The notes under the pieces are model-generated. The model ran no database searches. It was given only the letters and a program-made list of their open reading frames with translations, and was not told where the DNA came from. From Dongia sedimenti (lineage in GTDB: Bacteria > Pseudomonadota > Alphaproteobacteria > Dongiales > Dongiaceae), in contig JAUYVI010000004.1 of NCBI GenBank assembly GCA_030715195.1, positions 62,001 to 126,000 on the forward strand: a stretch of DNA of 64,000 nucleotides. The letters are read 5' to 3'. Shown here one piece after another: positions 8,876 through 16,128 of the stretch. Positions within the stretch are counted from its first letter, which is position 1, and each line of letters opens with the position of its first letter. The position numbers and the translations under genes are program-made.

Positions 8876-10099
8876 TCAATCGCCGCGCTTGAACCGACGC
8901 TCCAGGTCGGCAATGCCACGGTCCATGGCGAACACGCTCCGTACCCGCGCGAAACCGGCATCGGCCATGCCTTGACGCAATGCCGCGTCGTTCAGCAGCC
9001 GCGCGATCGCCTGGCCGAGCGCCGTCGGATCATCCGGCGGCACCAGGGCGCCGGTCTCGCCGTCGATCACCAATTCCGGAATGCCGGCGAGGTTGGTGGC
9101 GATGACGGGCAAGCGCTGGCTCTGCGCCTCCATCAGCACGTTGGGCAGGCCGTCGCGGTCGCCGTCCGCGGCGATCCGGCTGTTCAGGATGAAGAGATCG
9201 GCGCCGCGATACTCCTCCAGCACCGTCTCCTGCGGCCGGGCGCCGAGCCAGGTGATGCGGGCGGCGATGCCGAGCCGCTCGGCCTCGGCCTGCAACGCGT
9301 CCTTCAGCGGTCCGCCGCCGATCTGCCGAAAGCGCCAGTCGAGATCCTTGGGCAATTTCCCCAGCGCCTCGATCAGCCCCGCATAGCCCTTCTTCGGCAC
9401 CAGCCGCCCGACCGAGAGCAAGGTGAAGGGACCTTGCCGCCTCGCCGGCCGCGCGGGCGGCTCGGGGAAGCGCGTGAAGTCGAGCCCGTGATAGACCAGC
9501 GACACCTGCTGCGGCGTCGGCGCGAGACCCGCCAGCACGCGATGCCCGGTCTCGGTGCAGGTCACCAACCAGTCCATCGAGGCGAGCTTCTCGCGCTTCT
9601 CCCAATCCGGGGTCAGCCAGATGTCCTTGGCATGGGCCGAGCAGCTCCAGGGAATGCCGGTCATCAGATGCGTGTAATAGGCGACCGCCGCGGGCGTGTG
9701 GATGAAATGCGCGTGCAGCCGCTTCGGATACGCGTTCGGTGCGCCGAGTTCCGCCGCCAGCACGCAGGCCTGGCCGAAGCGCCGGCCGCGGTTGCTGGTG
9801 CGGTCGCGGCGGAGATCGGCGATCCACTGCCGGAACGCCGCCGCATATCCCGGTAACCGCCGTGCCTTCCACCAGCCCCGCAGCACTCGCAGCGGCTCCT
9901 GGTAGAGGTATTCCGGCAGGTACGCGACCGGGGCCTGGATCTCGCGATGCACCGGATGCACATGCTTGTCGGTCGGAAAGCGCAGCGAGACGATGCGGAT
10001 CTTGATCCCGCGCTGCTCCAGCGCCCGGATCTCCTGGGCGATGAAGGTCTCCGAAAGGCGCGGATAGCCTTTCAGGATGAAGACGATCTCGTCGGTCAT
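8876..10099 (-). CDS. Glycosyltransferase family 4 (colanic-acid/exopolysaccharide type)
   Basis: A 407-residue GT-B enzyme starting MTDEIVFILKGYPRLSETFI; the segment KGYPRLSETFIAQEIRALE is typical of WcaL/AmsK-like exopolysaccharide transferases. A conserved HAHFIHTPA block precedes the donor-binding half: LLSVGRLVPKKGYAGLIEAL, the GGGPL loop, and the E-x7-E region in DGLPNVLMEAQSQRLPVIA. ATG at 10099 is chosen because the longer open frame to 10297 is Pro/Arg-rich and overlaps the upstream gene. It sits 14 bp after the upstream glycosyltransferase, forming a two-gene operon. The sugar and acceptor cannot be read. Confidence 0.92.
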   Translation of the reverse strand: MTDEIVFILKGYPRLSETFIAQEIRALEQRGIKIRIVSLRFPTDKHVHPVHREIQAPVAYLPEYLYQEPLRVLRGWWKARRLPGYAAAFRQWIADLRRDRTSNRGRRFGQACVLAAELGAPNAYPKRLHAHFIHTPAAVAYYTHLMTGIPWSCSAHAKDIWLTPDWEKREKLASMDWLVTCTETGHRVLAGLAPTPQQVSLVYHGLDFTRFPEPPARPARRQGPFTLLSVGRLVPKKGYAGLIEALGKLPKDLDWRFRQIGGGPLKDALQAEAERLGIAARITWLGARPQETVLEEYRGADLFILNSRIAADGDRDGLPNVLMEAQSQRLPVIATNLAGIPELVIDGETGALVPPDDPTALGQAIARLLNDAALRQGMADAGFARVRSVFAMDRGIADLERRFKRGD

Positions 10100-10113
10100 C
10101 AATCGGGGATGGG

Positions 10114-11367
10114 CTACCGCGCGCGGCGGCTGGCGAGCCTGAGGCGCGGGCGCGGGGTGCGGGCCGGCGCGGCGTCGATGGCCTGATCGACCAGCCGGTT
10201 GATGTTGGCGAGCCCGTCCATCAGGCCCGGTACCACGACCTGGCTCGGCAAGGCCTGCTGCGGGAGCTGCCGGAGGGCGGTCGCCATCTGCTTCCAATCG
10301 CGCGTGCCGTCATCCTCCAGCATGGAGACCAGGCCGTATTCCTTGGCCCTGGTCGCGCGCAGATACTGTTCCATGCGCGGCCGGGTGCGCGGGATGATGA
10401 GCGCGCGCTTGTCGAAGGAGAGGATCTCGCAGAAGGTGTTGTAGCCGCCCATGGCGACGACGCCGATCGCCCGCGCCATCAGGTGCTCCATCTGCGCGTC
10501 GAAGGTGATCGCCTCGACATTGTCGAGCTTGGCGGCGCGCTGCAGGAACTCGGCCTGCCGGTCGGAATGCATGAACGGCCCGAGCACCATCACCGCCGGA
10601 TGCGGCTGCTGCGGGTCGTTCTCATAGGCTCTGAGCACCCAGTCGACCACGTCCTCGCCGTCGCCGCCGCCGCCGGTGGTGACCAGCAGATAGGGCTCAT
10701 CGACCTTCGAAAGCGGCGCGCTCGTCGCCGGACCGTGCGGCAGGGTGCGGTGCAGATAGCCGGTGTAGATCATCTTGCGCCGCACCGACTTCGGCAGGTC
10801 GATGCCCTCCAGCGGATCGCAGATCTGGGGCAGGCCATAGACCCAGATCTGGTCGTAGAGATCGCGCAAGGCCGGCACCACCTTCTTGCGCTCCCATTCC
10901 GGCACCAGGGCCGCGGGCTCGTCCATGATGTCGCGCAGGCCGAGGACCAGGCGCGTGCCGCGTTCTTTCAGCATGACCAGGGTGTCATGCACCTCGCCGC
11001 GCAGGCCGAGCGGCTCTTTGTCCACGATGAAGATGTCGGGATCGAAGATCTCGGCGGTGTGGCGGATGATCGAGGCGCGGAGCTCCAGCGTCTCCTCGAT
11101 GTCGATCAGCAGCGAGAGCGGCGTGTAGTCGCCGCTCCGGAGCTTGATGACGCCGGGGATGCGCACGAAGTCCACGCGGGCGCGGAAGTTGAAGCTGCCG
11201 ATGATCGGCGACCCGGTCAAGATGATGACCGAGAGATCCTTTTCCAGATCGACCAGCGAATGCGCGATGGTGCGGCAGCGGCGCAAGTGGCCGAGGCCGA
11301 ACGTGTCGTGGCTGTAGATGAGGACGCGGGCATCCTTTTTCGGAATATCCCGGTTCGGGTTGTCCAT
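10114..11367 (-). CDS. Predicted glycosyltransferase, COG4671 family
   Basis: About 417 residues with the MurG-like fold of COG4671: VLIYSHDTFGLGHLRRCRTI near the N-terminus binds the nucleotide, and LLVTTGGGGDGEDVVDWVL plus VVAMGGYNTFCEILSF in the C-terminal half form the donor site. It is the same family as the gene running off the left edge, so the window holds two paralogues. ATG at 11367 was chosen. A GTG at 11376 (three codons upstream, preceded by GGGGGA) is an equally good start. It is divergently transcribed from the ABC-like gene at 11626, with both starts within about 260 bp, which suggests co-regulation of an envelope-glycan cluster. Confidence 0.88.
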   Translation of the reverse strand: MDNPNRDIPKKDARVLIYSHDTFGLGHLRRCRTIAHSLVDLEKDLSVIILTGSPIIGSFNFRARVDFVRIPGVIKLRSGDYTPLSLLIDIEETLELRASIIRHTAEIFDPDIFIVDKEPLGLRGEVHDTLVMLKERGTRLVLGLRDIMDEPAALVPEWERKKVVPALRDLYDQIWVYGLPQICDPLEGIDLPKSVRRKMIYTGYLHRTLPHGPATSAPLSKVDEPYLLVTTGGGGDGEDVVDWVLRAYENDPQQPHPAVMVLGPFMHSDRQAEFLQRAAKLDNVEAITFDAQMEHLMARAIGVVAMGGYNTFCEILSFDKRALIIPRTRPRMEQYLRATRAKEYGLVSMLEDDGTRDWKQMATALRQLPQQALPSQVVVPGLMDGLANINRLVDQAIDAAPARTPRPRLRLASRRAR

Positions 11368-11625
11368 GGGAGTCACGCGTCCATCCCCCGATTGCCGCGT
11401 TCGCCACTGGCGAGCCCGGCGGAGTATTGCACAGCTGTTTTGACCGGAGAAAGCCAAAGTTTCATGGCAGGCCCCACGCGTTAAATCCTTGATAGCCTTG
11501 TGGAATGGTCGGGCGAAATCGACCCGAACGAGGTCCTATCGCTTGCGGCTGGGCGCCGCCCGCCCTATTGTCCAGAGGTCGCGGCCAACCCCGGGGGACG
11601 GCGTACCCGCGACCTGGACCGGGCG

Positions 11626-14364
11626 ATGGAACGCAATCTCTTCAAATATATCTGGCGCCACTCCTGGCGCGAACAAGTCTATATCCTGGCGATCGTCCTG
11701 CTCTTGCAGGTGTTCTACTTCATCTCGCTCGACCTGCCAAAGCGCATTGTGAACGACGGTATCCGCGGCGACGCCTTCAAGAACGGCGAAGTCCGCGTTG
11801 AAACACTGCCCTTCATGCAGATGTCGTTCGGGCCCTATCCGTCGATCGGCATGCCGCAGGTGACGCTCTTCAACGGCATCCCGCTCGACCAGATGCAGTA
11901 TCTGTTCGCGCTCTGCTTTTCCTATCTGTTCTTCGTCGTTCTGAACGGCTGGATGAAGCAATGGGTGAACACCGAGAAGGGGCGTCTCGGCGAGCGCATG
12001 CTGCGCCGGCTCCGCTTCGAGCTCTATGATCGGATCCTGAAGTTTCCGCTCAGCCATTTCCGCAAGGTGAAGCAGGCCGAGATCGCCACCATGATCAAGG
12101 ACGAGGTGGAGCCGCTGGGCGGCTTCATCGGCGATGCCTTCATCCAGCCGGCGATGCTCGCGGGCCAGGCGCTGACCGCGCTCTATTTCATCTTCCTGCA
12201 GAACTTCTGGCTGGGCGGCCTCACCTTCGGCATCCTCGCGGTGCAGATGGCGGTCATCCCGAAGCTCCGGGTCAAGGTGCGGCTGCTGGCGCGCGAGCGG
12301 CAGATCACCGCGCGGGCGCTCGCCGGCCGCATCGCCGAGAGCGTCGACGGCGCCATAGAAATTCATACCAATGACACATCGAATTACGAGCGCGCGGATA
12401 TTGTCGATCGCCTCGGCAAGATCTTCCTGATCCGCTTCGAGCTCTACAAGCGCAAGTTCTTCGTCAAATACCTGAACAACATGCTGGCGGCCACCACGCC
12501 CTTCCTGTTCTACCTGATCGGCGGCTATCTGGCGCTCAACGGCAAGTTCGATACCGGTTCGCTGCTTGCCGCGATCAACGCCTACAAGGATCTGCCCGAC
12601 CCGATCAAGCAGCTGATCGACTGGGACCAGCAGCGCCAGGACGTGCAGGTGAAATACGATCAGGTGATGGAGCAGTTCAATCCGGACGGCATGCTGTCGC
12701 CGGAGCTGCAATCGCTGGAGGGCATCCAGGATGTCGATCCCGCGCCGCTCGCCGCCAGCAACCTCGCCTTCACCGACGAATCCGGGGCGCGCCTGGTCGA
12801 GGATGTCAGCCTGGAGATCGGCCCGGACGCGCATATCGCGGTGATCGGCACCGGCGCCAGCGGCAAGGAGTATCTCGGACTGCTGCTCGGCCGCCTGGCG
12901 CGGCCGGTGGCCGGCCAGCTCCGCTACGGCGACCACGACTTGTTGCAGCTGCCGGAATCGGTCACCGGGCGCCGCTTCGCCTATGTCGGCGAGGAGAGCT
13001 ATCTGTTTCCCCTCTCGCTGCGCGAGAACCTGGTCTATGGCCTCAAGCATCGCCCGGTGGAGCCCGCGCGCTATGAAGGCGAGCTCCAGCGGCATTACGA
13101 GCGCCGGATCCGCGAAGCCGTCCGCTCCGGCAATCCGCCGCTCGACAACGGCGCCAACTGGCTGGATCTCGAAGGCGCCGGCGTCGCCAGCCCGGCGGAG
13201 CTGGACGGTCGCGTCGTGGGCCTGCTGAAGGACGTCGGGTTCGACGAGGACGTCTACCAATTCGGCCTGCGCGGGCGGCTCGATCCGGTGCGCGACGAGG
13301 ACATTGCCGCGGAGTTCCTGGAAGCCCGCCGCAGCCTGCGCGAGCGGCTGCAGCGTCCGGACGTGGCGGCCCTGGTCGATCCGTTCGATCCGGCGCGCTA
13401 CAACAAGAACATGACGGTCGCCGAGAACCTGCTGTTCGGCACGCCGGTCGGCCCGGAGCTGGCGCCGGACAACCTGGCCAACAACGAATTCATGCGCACC
13501 ACCATGCGCGGCCTGGGTCTCGGCGACGATCTCGTCAACATGGGCCGGAAGATCGCCGAGACCATGGTCGAAATCTTCGCCGACCTGCCGGCCGGGCACC
13601 CGTTCTTCGAGCAGTACAGCTTCATCTCGTTCGACGACCTGCCGATGTACCGCGAGCTGATGCAGCGCACCGGCAAGCTCGGCACCGAGGCGATCCAGCG
13701 CGAGGACCGCTTTCGCTTCGTGCGCCTGACCTTCCCCTATATCGAAGCCCGCCATCGCCTCGACTTGATCGATGCCGAGATGGAGGAGAAGCTGCTGCAG
13801 GCGCGTCGCGCCTTCGCCGAGAACCTGCCGGAAAGCCTGCGGTCGTCGATCGAGTTCTACGATCCCGAGGTCTATAACAGCCAGGCCTCGGTGCAGGACA
13901 ACATCCTGTTCGGCCGCCTGGTCTACGGCCAGGCGCAGGCGGGCCAGAAGCTCGGCCGCGTGATCGCCGAGGTGATCGACGCGATGAAGCTCCGGCCCCG
14001 GGTGATCGAGGTCGGCCTGGACTACAATGTCGGGCCGAGCGGCAAGCGGCTCTCGACCGCGCAACGGCAGCGCGCCTCGCTGGTCCGGGCGCTGGTGAAG
14101 CGGCCCCGGCTGCTGATCCTCAACAACAGCCTGGCGGTGTTCGACGATTCCACGCAGCGTCGCCTGGCTGAGCGCATTAACAAGATCATGGAGGGCGGCG
14201 CGCTGGTGCTGATCACCGACAACCTCGCGCTGGCCAGATTGTTCGACCGTGTCATTATCATGAAAGAAGGCCGTGTCATCGAGCAGGGCGAAGTCCGTGA
14301 GCTCGATCGAGACGGCAGCCGCTTCCGCGAACTGGTCGGCACGGTCGCCGCGGCGGCGGAATAA
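11626..14364 (+). CDS. ABC exporter-like protein with degenerate ATPase domain and large insertion
   Basis: About 912 residues from ATG 11626. A 42-residue in-frame N-terminal extension to 11500 is Arg/Pro-rich and probably untranslated. Residues about 15-320 form an exporter transmembrane domain (hydrophobic helices near 18-34, 92-108, 178-212 and 288-305). From about 375 an ABC-type nucleotide-binding domain begins, but every catalytic motif is altered: Walker A GTGASGKE (Glu for Ser/Thr), Q-loop YVGEESYLF (Glu for Gln), signature LSTAQ, Walker B LLILNNS (Asn-Asn for Asp-Glu) and H-loop LITDN (Asp for His). Roughly 300 extra residues sit between Q-loop and signature and repeat a post-Q-loop-like segment twice. 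It is probably not a conventional ATPase. It is followed 40 bp later by a cyclic-nucleotide-binding protein. Function unknown. Confidence 0.85.
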   Translation: MERNLFKYIWRHSWREQVYILAIVLLLQVFYFISLDLPKRIVNDGIRGDAFKNGEVRVETLPFMQMSFGPYPSIGMPQVTLFNGIPLDQMQYLFALCFSYLFFVVLNGWMKQWVNTEKGRLGERMLRRLRFELYDRILKFPLSHFRKVKQAEIATMIKDEVEPLGGFIGDAFIQPAMLAGQALTALYFIFLQNFWLGGLTFGILAVQMAVIPKLRVKVRLLARERQITARALAGRIAESVDGAIEIHTNDTSNYERADIVDRLGKIFLIRFELYKRKFFVKYLNNMLAATTPFLFYLIGGYLALNGKFDTGSLLAAINAYKDLPDPIKQLIDWDQQRQDVQVKYDQVMEQFNPDGMLSPELQSLEGIQDVDPAPLAASNLAFTDESGARLVEDVSLEIGPDAHIAVIGTGASGKEYLGLLLGRLARPVAGQLRYGDHDLLQLPESVTGRRFAYVGEESYLFPLSLRENLVYGLKHRPVEPARYEGELQRHYERRIREAVRSGNPPLDNGANWLDLEGAGVASPAELDGRVVGLLKDVGFDEDVYQFGLRGRLDPVRDEDIAAEFLEARRSLRERLQRPDVAALVDPFDPARYNKNMTVAENLLFGTPVGPELAPDNLANNEFMRTTMRGLGLGDDLVNMGRKIAETMVEIFADLPAGHPFFEQYSFISFDDLPMYRELMQRTGKLGTEAIQREDRFRFVRLTFPYIEARHRLDLIDAEMEEKLLQARRAFAENLPESLRSSIEFYDPEVYNSQASVQDNILFGRLVYGQAQAGQKLGRVIAEVIDAMKLRPRVIEVGLDYNVGPSGKRLSTAQRQRASLVRALVKRPRLLILNNSLAVFDDSTQRRLAERINKIMEGGALVLITDNLALARLFDRVIIMKEGRVIEQGEVRELDRDGSRFRELVGTVAAAAE

Positions 14365-14404
14365 CAGGGAACGGCTTTGTCTAGGATTTGAGTGTGAGGG
14401 ACGT

Positions 14405-14857
14405 ATGGGCATACAGGACGATGTCGAGGCCTTGAAGCGGATCCCGCTTTTCGCCAAGGTCGAACCCGCGAAGCTGAAACTGCTCGCCTTCGCGGCGGAG
14501 CGCGCGCAATACATGCCGGGCGAGGCCCTGTTCCATCAGGGCGACCAGGCCGATGCCGCCTATATCGTGCTGGGCGGCAAGGCGGACGTGCTGGTGGAGA
14601 CACCGAGCGGACCGCTGAAGGTCGCCGAGGTCGGCAAGGACGCCTTCGTCGGCGAGATCGGCATCCTGTGCGACGTGCCGCGCACCGCGACCATCCAGGC
14701 GACCGAATCGCTCACCACGCTGAAGATCACCAAGGACCTGTTCTACCGCATGGTCGCCGACTTCCCCTCGATCTCGCTCGAGGTGATGCGGGTCCTGGCG
14801 CAGCGCCTGGAGCACATGAACGAACAGCTCCGCGACGCGGTGGCGGCGAAGAGCTAG
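14405..14857 (+). CDS. Cyclic-nucleotide-binding domain protein (Crp-like sensor domain only)
   Basis: A 150-residue protein from ATG 14405 (preceded by GAGGGA). It is a single cNMP-binding beta-roll: LKRIPLFAKVEPAKLKLLAF, MPGEALFHQGDQADAAYIVL, then the phosphate-binding-cassette region VGEIGILCDVPRTATIQA. The cassette keeps Glu and the Arg-Thr-Ala that bind the cyclic phosphate in CRP and PKA. The C-terminus is a helix (LEVMRVLAQRLEHMNEQLRD). There is no helix-turn-helix, so it is a stand-alone ligand sensor and not a transcription factor. It is 40 bp downstream of the degenerate ABC gene and almost certainly cotranscribed, suggesting cAMP or cGMP control of that protein. Confidence 0.88.
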   Translation: MGIQDDVEALKRIPLFAKVEPAKLKLLAFAAERAQYMPGEALFHQGDQADAAYIVLGGKADVLVETPSGPLKVAEVGKDAFVGEIGILCDVPRTATIQATESLTTLKITKDLFYRMVADFPSISLEVMRVLAQRLEHMNEQLRDAVAAKS

Positions 14858-15197
14858 GCGTCGGGGCTGGCCGCACGCGTCTCTTTGGGAAACTTCGGCG
14901 CCAGCCATTTTCGCGCAAGCGCAAGCGTGCGCGTGGGCGGCTCCCGAAGCGTCCAGTCGTTCGGCGAGGTAGCCAAAATGAGCACGCTGCATTGGTCCTG
15001 CCCTGCATCACGCCCATGGCGAACGACGCGGAGCGGATTCCGCCGCCCGACAGCGCCAGCCCGAGCCAAGGTCCATCGGTCTTGGGAGACGTGCCGTCGC
15101 CGCGCAAGACTGCGACCTCTCTGCGCTCGCGGTCGAGCATAGCCGCGGTATCGACGCGATCTTGTTCGGATTCTGGGTTCGGCTTCGCCGCTGTCAT
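14854..15197 (-). pseudogene. Remnant of a patatin-like phospholipase (N-terminal fragment)
   Basis: ATG at 15197 has a strong ribosome site (GGGGGAGA) and encodes about 65 residues ending GPWLGLALSGGGIRSASFAM. This is the oxyanion-hole glycine motif and first helix of large bacterial patatin-like phospholipases. After GVMQ (about base 15005) the frame continues into unrelated Arg-rich sequence. No GxSxG nucleophile elbow or DGG motif follows in any frame, and the next gene begins within about 150 bp. An internal deletion or truncation is the simplest reading. The remaining sequence to 14854 is unrecognisable. It is convergent with the cyclic-nucleotide-binding gene. The interval 14858-15314 holds nothing else recognisable. 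Confidence 0.5.
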
Positions 15198-15314
15198 GAC
15201 AATCTCCCCCGAGACAACCGACAGTAGCGATACCGTAACGCAAACGGCGCGCCTTGCCACAGGCAACTCAAGCCGCTTACGGTAACGACAATCTGTCAGT
15301 CATTTGAGCGTGTT

Positions 15315-16127
15315 ATGCAGACGACCTTCTCCCTTGCTCCCGATCTGCAGCAACTTCAGTCCGTCTATGCCCGGGACGGTGTCGTCATCATCCGCGGCGC
15401 CTTCACGGACTGGGTCGAGACGCTGCGAGCCGGCTTCGAGCGCAACCTGGCGGCGCCCGGGCCGTTTGCGATCGAGAACGTGCGTTCCGGCGAGGGCGGG
15501 CGGTTCTTCGAGGATTACTGCAACTGGCAACGCATCCCGGAGTTCGAGGACTTCATCCTGAACTCGCCCGCCGCCGAGATCGCCGGCCGCATCATGGGTG
15601 CCGGCTCGGTGCAGATCTTCCACGAGCATATCCTGGTCAAGGAGCCGGGCACGTCGAAGCCGACGCCCTGGCACCAGGACATGCCCTATTACTGCGTCAC
15701 CGGCCGCCAGACCGCGAGCTATTGGATTCCCCTTGATCCGGTGACCGAAGCGAACACCCTGCGCGCGCTTCGGACCTCGCATCTCTGGCCGAAGCTGGTG
15801 CGCCCGAAGCGCTGGGCCTCGAACGAGAACTTCTATGCGTCCGAAGACGATTTCATGGACATGCCGGCGATCGGCGACGACGACCCGCGGATCCTGATCG
15901 CGGCGCTGGAGCCGGGCGACGCGATCGTGTTCGATTTCCATTGCGTGCATGGCGCGCCCGGCAACGTGGGGACGAACCGCCGCCGCGCTTTCTCGGCGCG
16001 CTATGTCGGCGAGGATGTGACCTTCCTGGAACGCCCCGGCCGCACCTCGCCGCCCTTTCCCGGCATCGGCCAGCGGAGCGGCGAGCGCCTGCGCGAAGAC
16101 TGGTTCCCGGTGGCGTGGCGGGCCTGA
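15315..16127 (+). CDS. Phytanoyl-CoA dioxygenase (PhyH) family oxygenase
   Basis: A 270-residue non-haem Fe(II)/2-oxoglutarate-dependent oxygenase. The iron triad is visible: His120 and Asp122 in TPWHQDMPYY, and distal His212 in HCVHGAPGN. An Arg from NRRRAFSARY (about 224-228) would bind the 2-oxoglutarate carboxylate. PhyH relatives hydroxylate acyl-CoAs, ectoine, small amines or secondary metabolites; the substrate here cannot be told. It is a single gene, convergent with the histidine kinase gene, whose stop is 2 bp away. Its short upstream region (15198-15314) is shared with the patatin remnant. Confidence 0.9.
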   Translation: MQTTFSLAPDLQQLQSVYARDGVVIIRGAFTDWVETLRAGFERNLAAPGPFAIENVRSGEGGRFFEDYCNWQRIPEFEDFILNSPAAEIAGRIMGAGSVQIFHEHILVKEPGTSKPTPWHQDMPYYCVTGRQTASYWIPLDPVTEANTLRALRTSHLWPKLVRPKRWASNENFYASEDDFMDMPAIGDDDPRILIAALEPGDAIVFDFHCVHGAPGNVGTNRRRAFSARYVGEDVTFLERPGRTSPPFPGIGQRSGERLREDWFPVAWRA

Positions 16128-16128
16128 G

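Noticed and set aside
11500-11625. N-terminal extension of the ABC-like protein from ATG 11500
   Set aside because: The extra 42 residues are Arg/Pro/Gly-rich, and the conserved-looking protein begins at MERNLFKYIW.
11536-14514. 992-residue minus-strand open frame
   Set aside because: Antisense to the ABC-like gene; the plus-strand frame has membrane helices and recognisable ABC remnants, whereas this one is His/Asp/Gln/Arg-rich noise.
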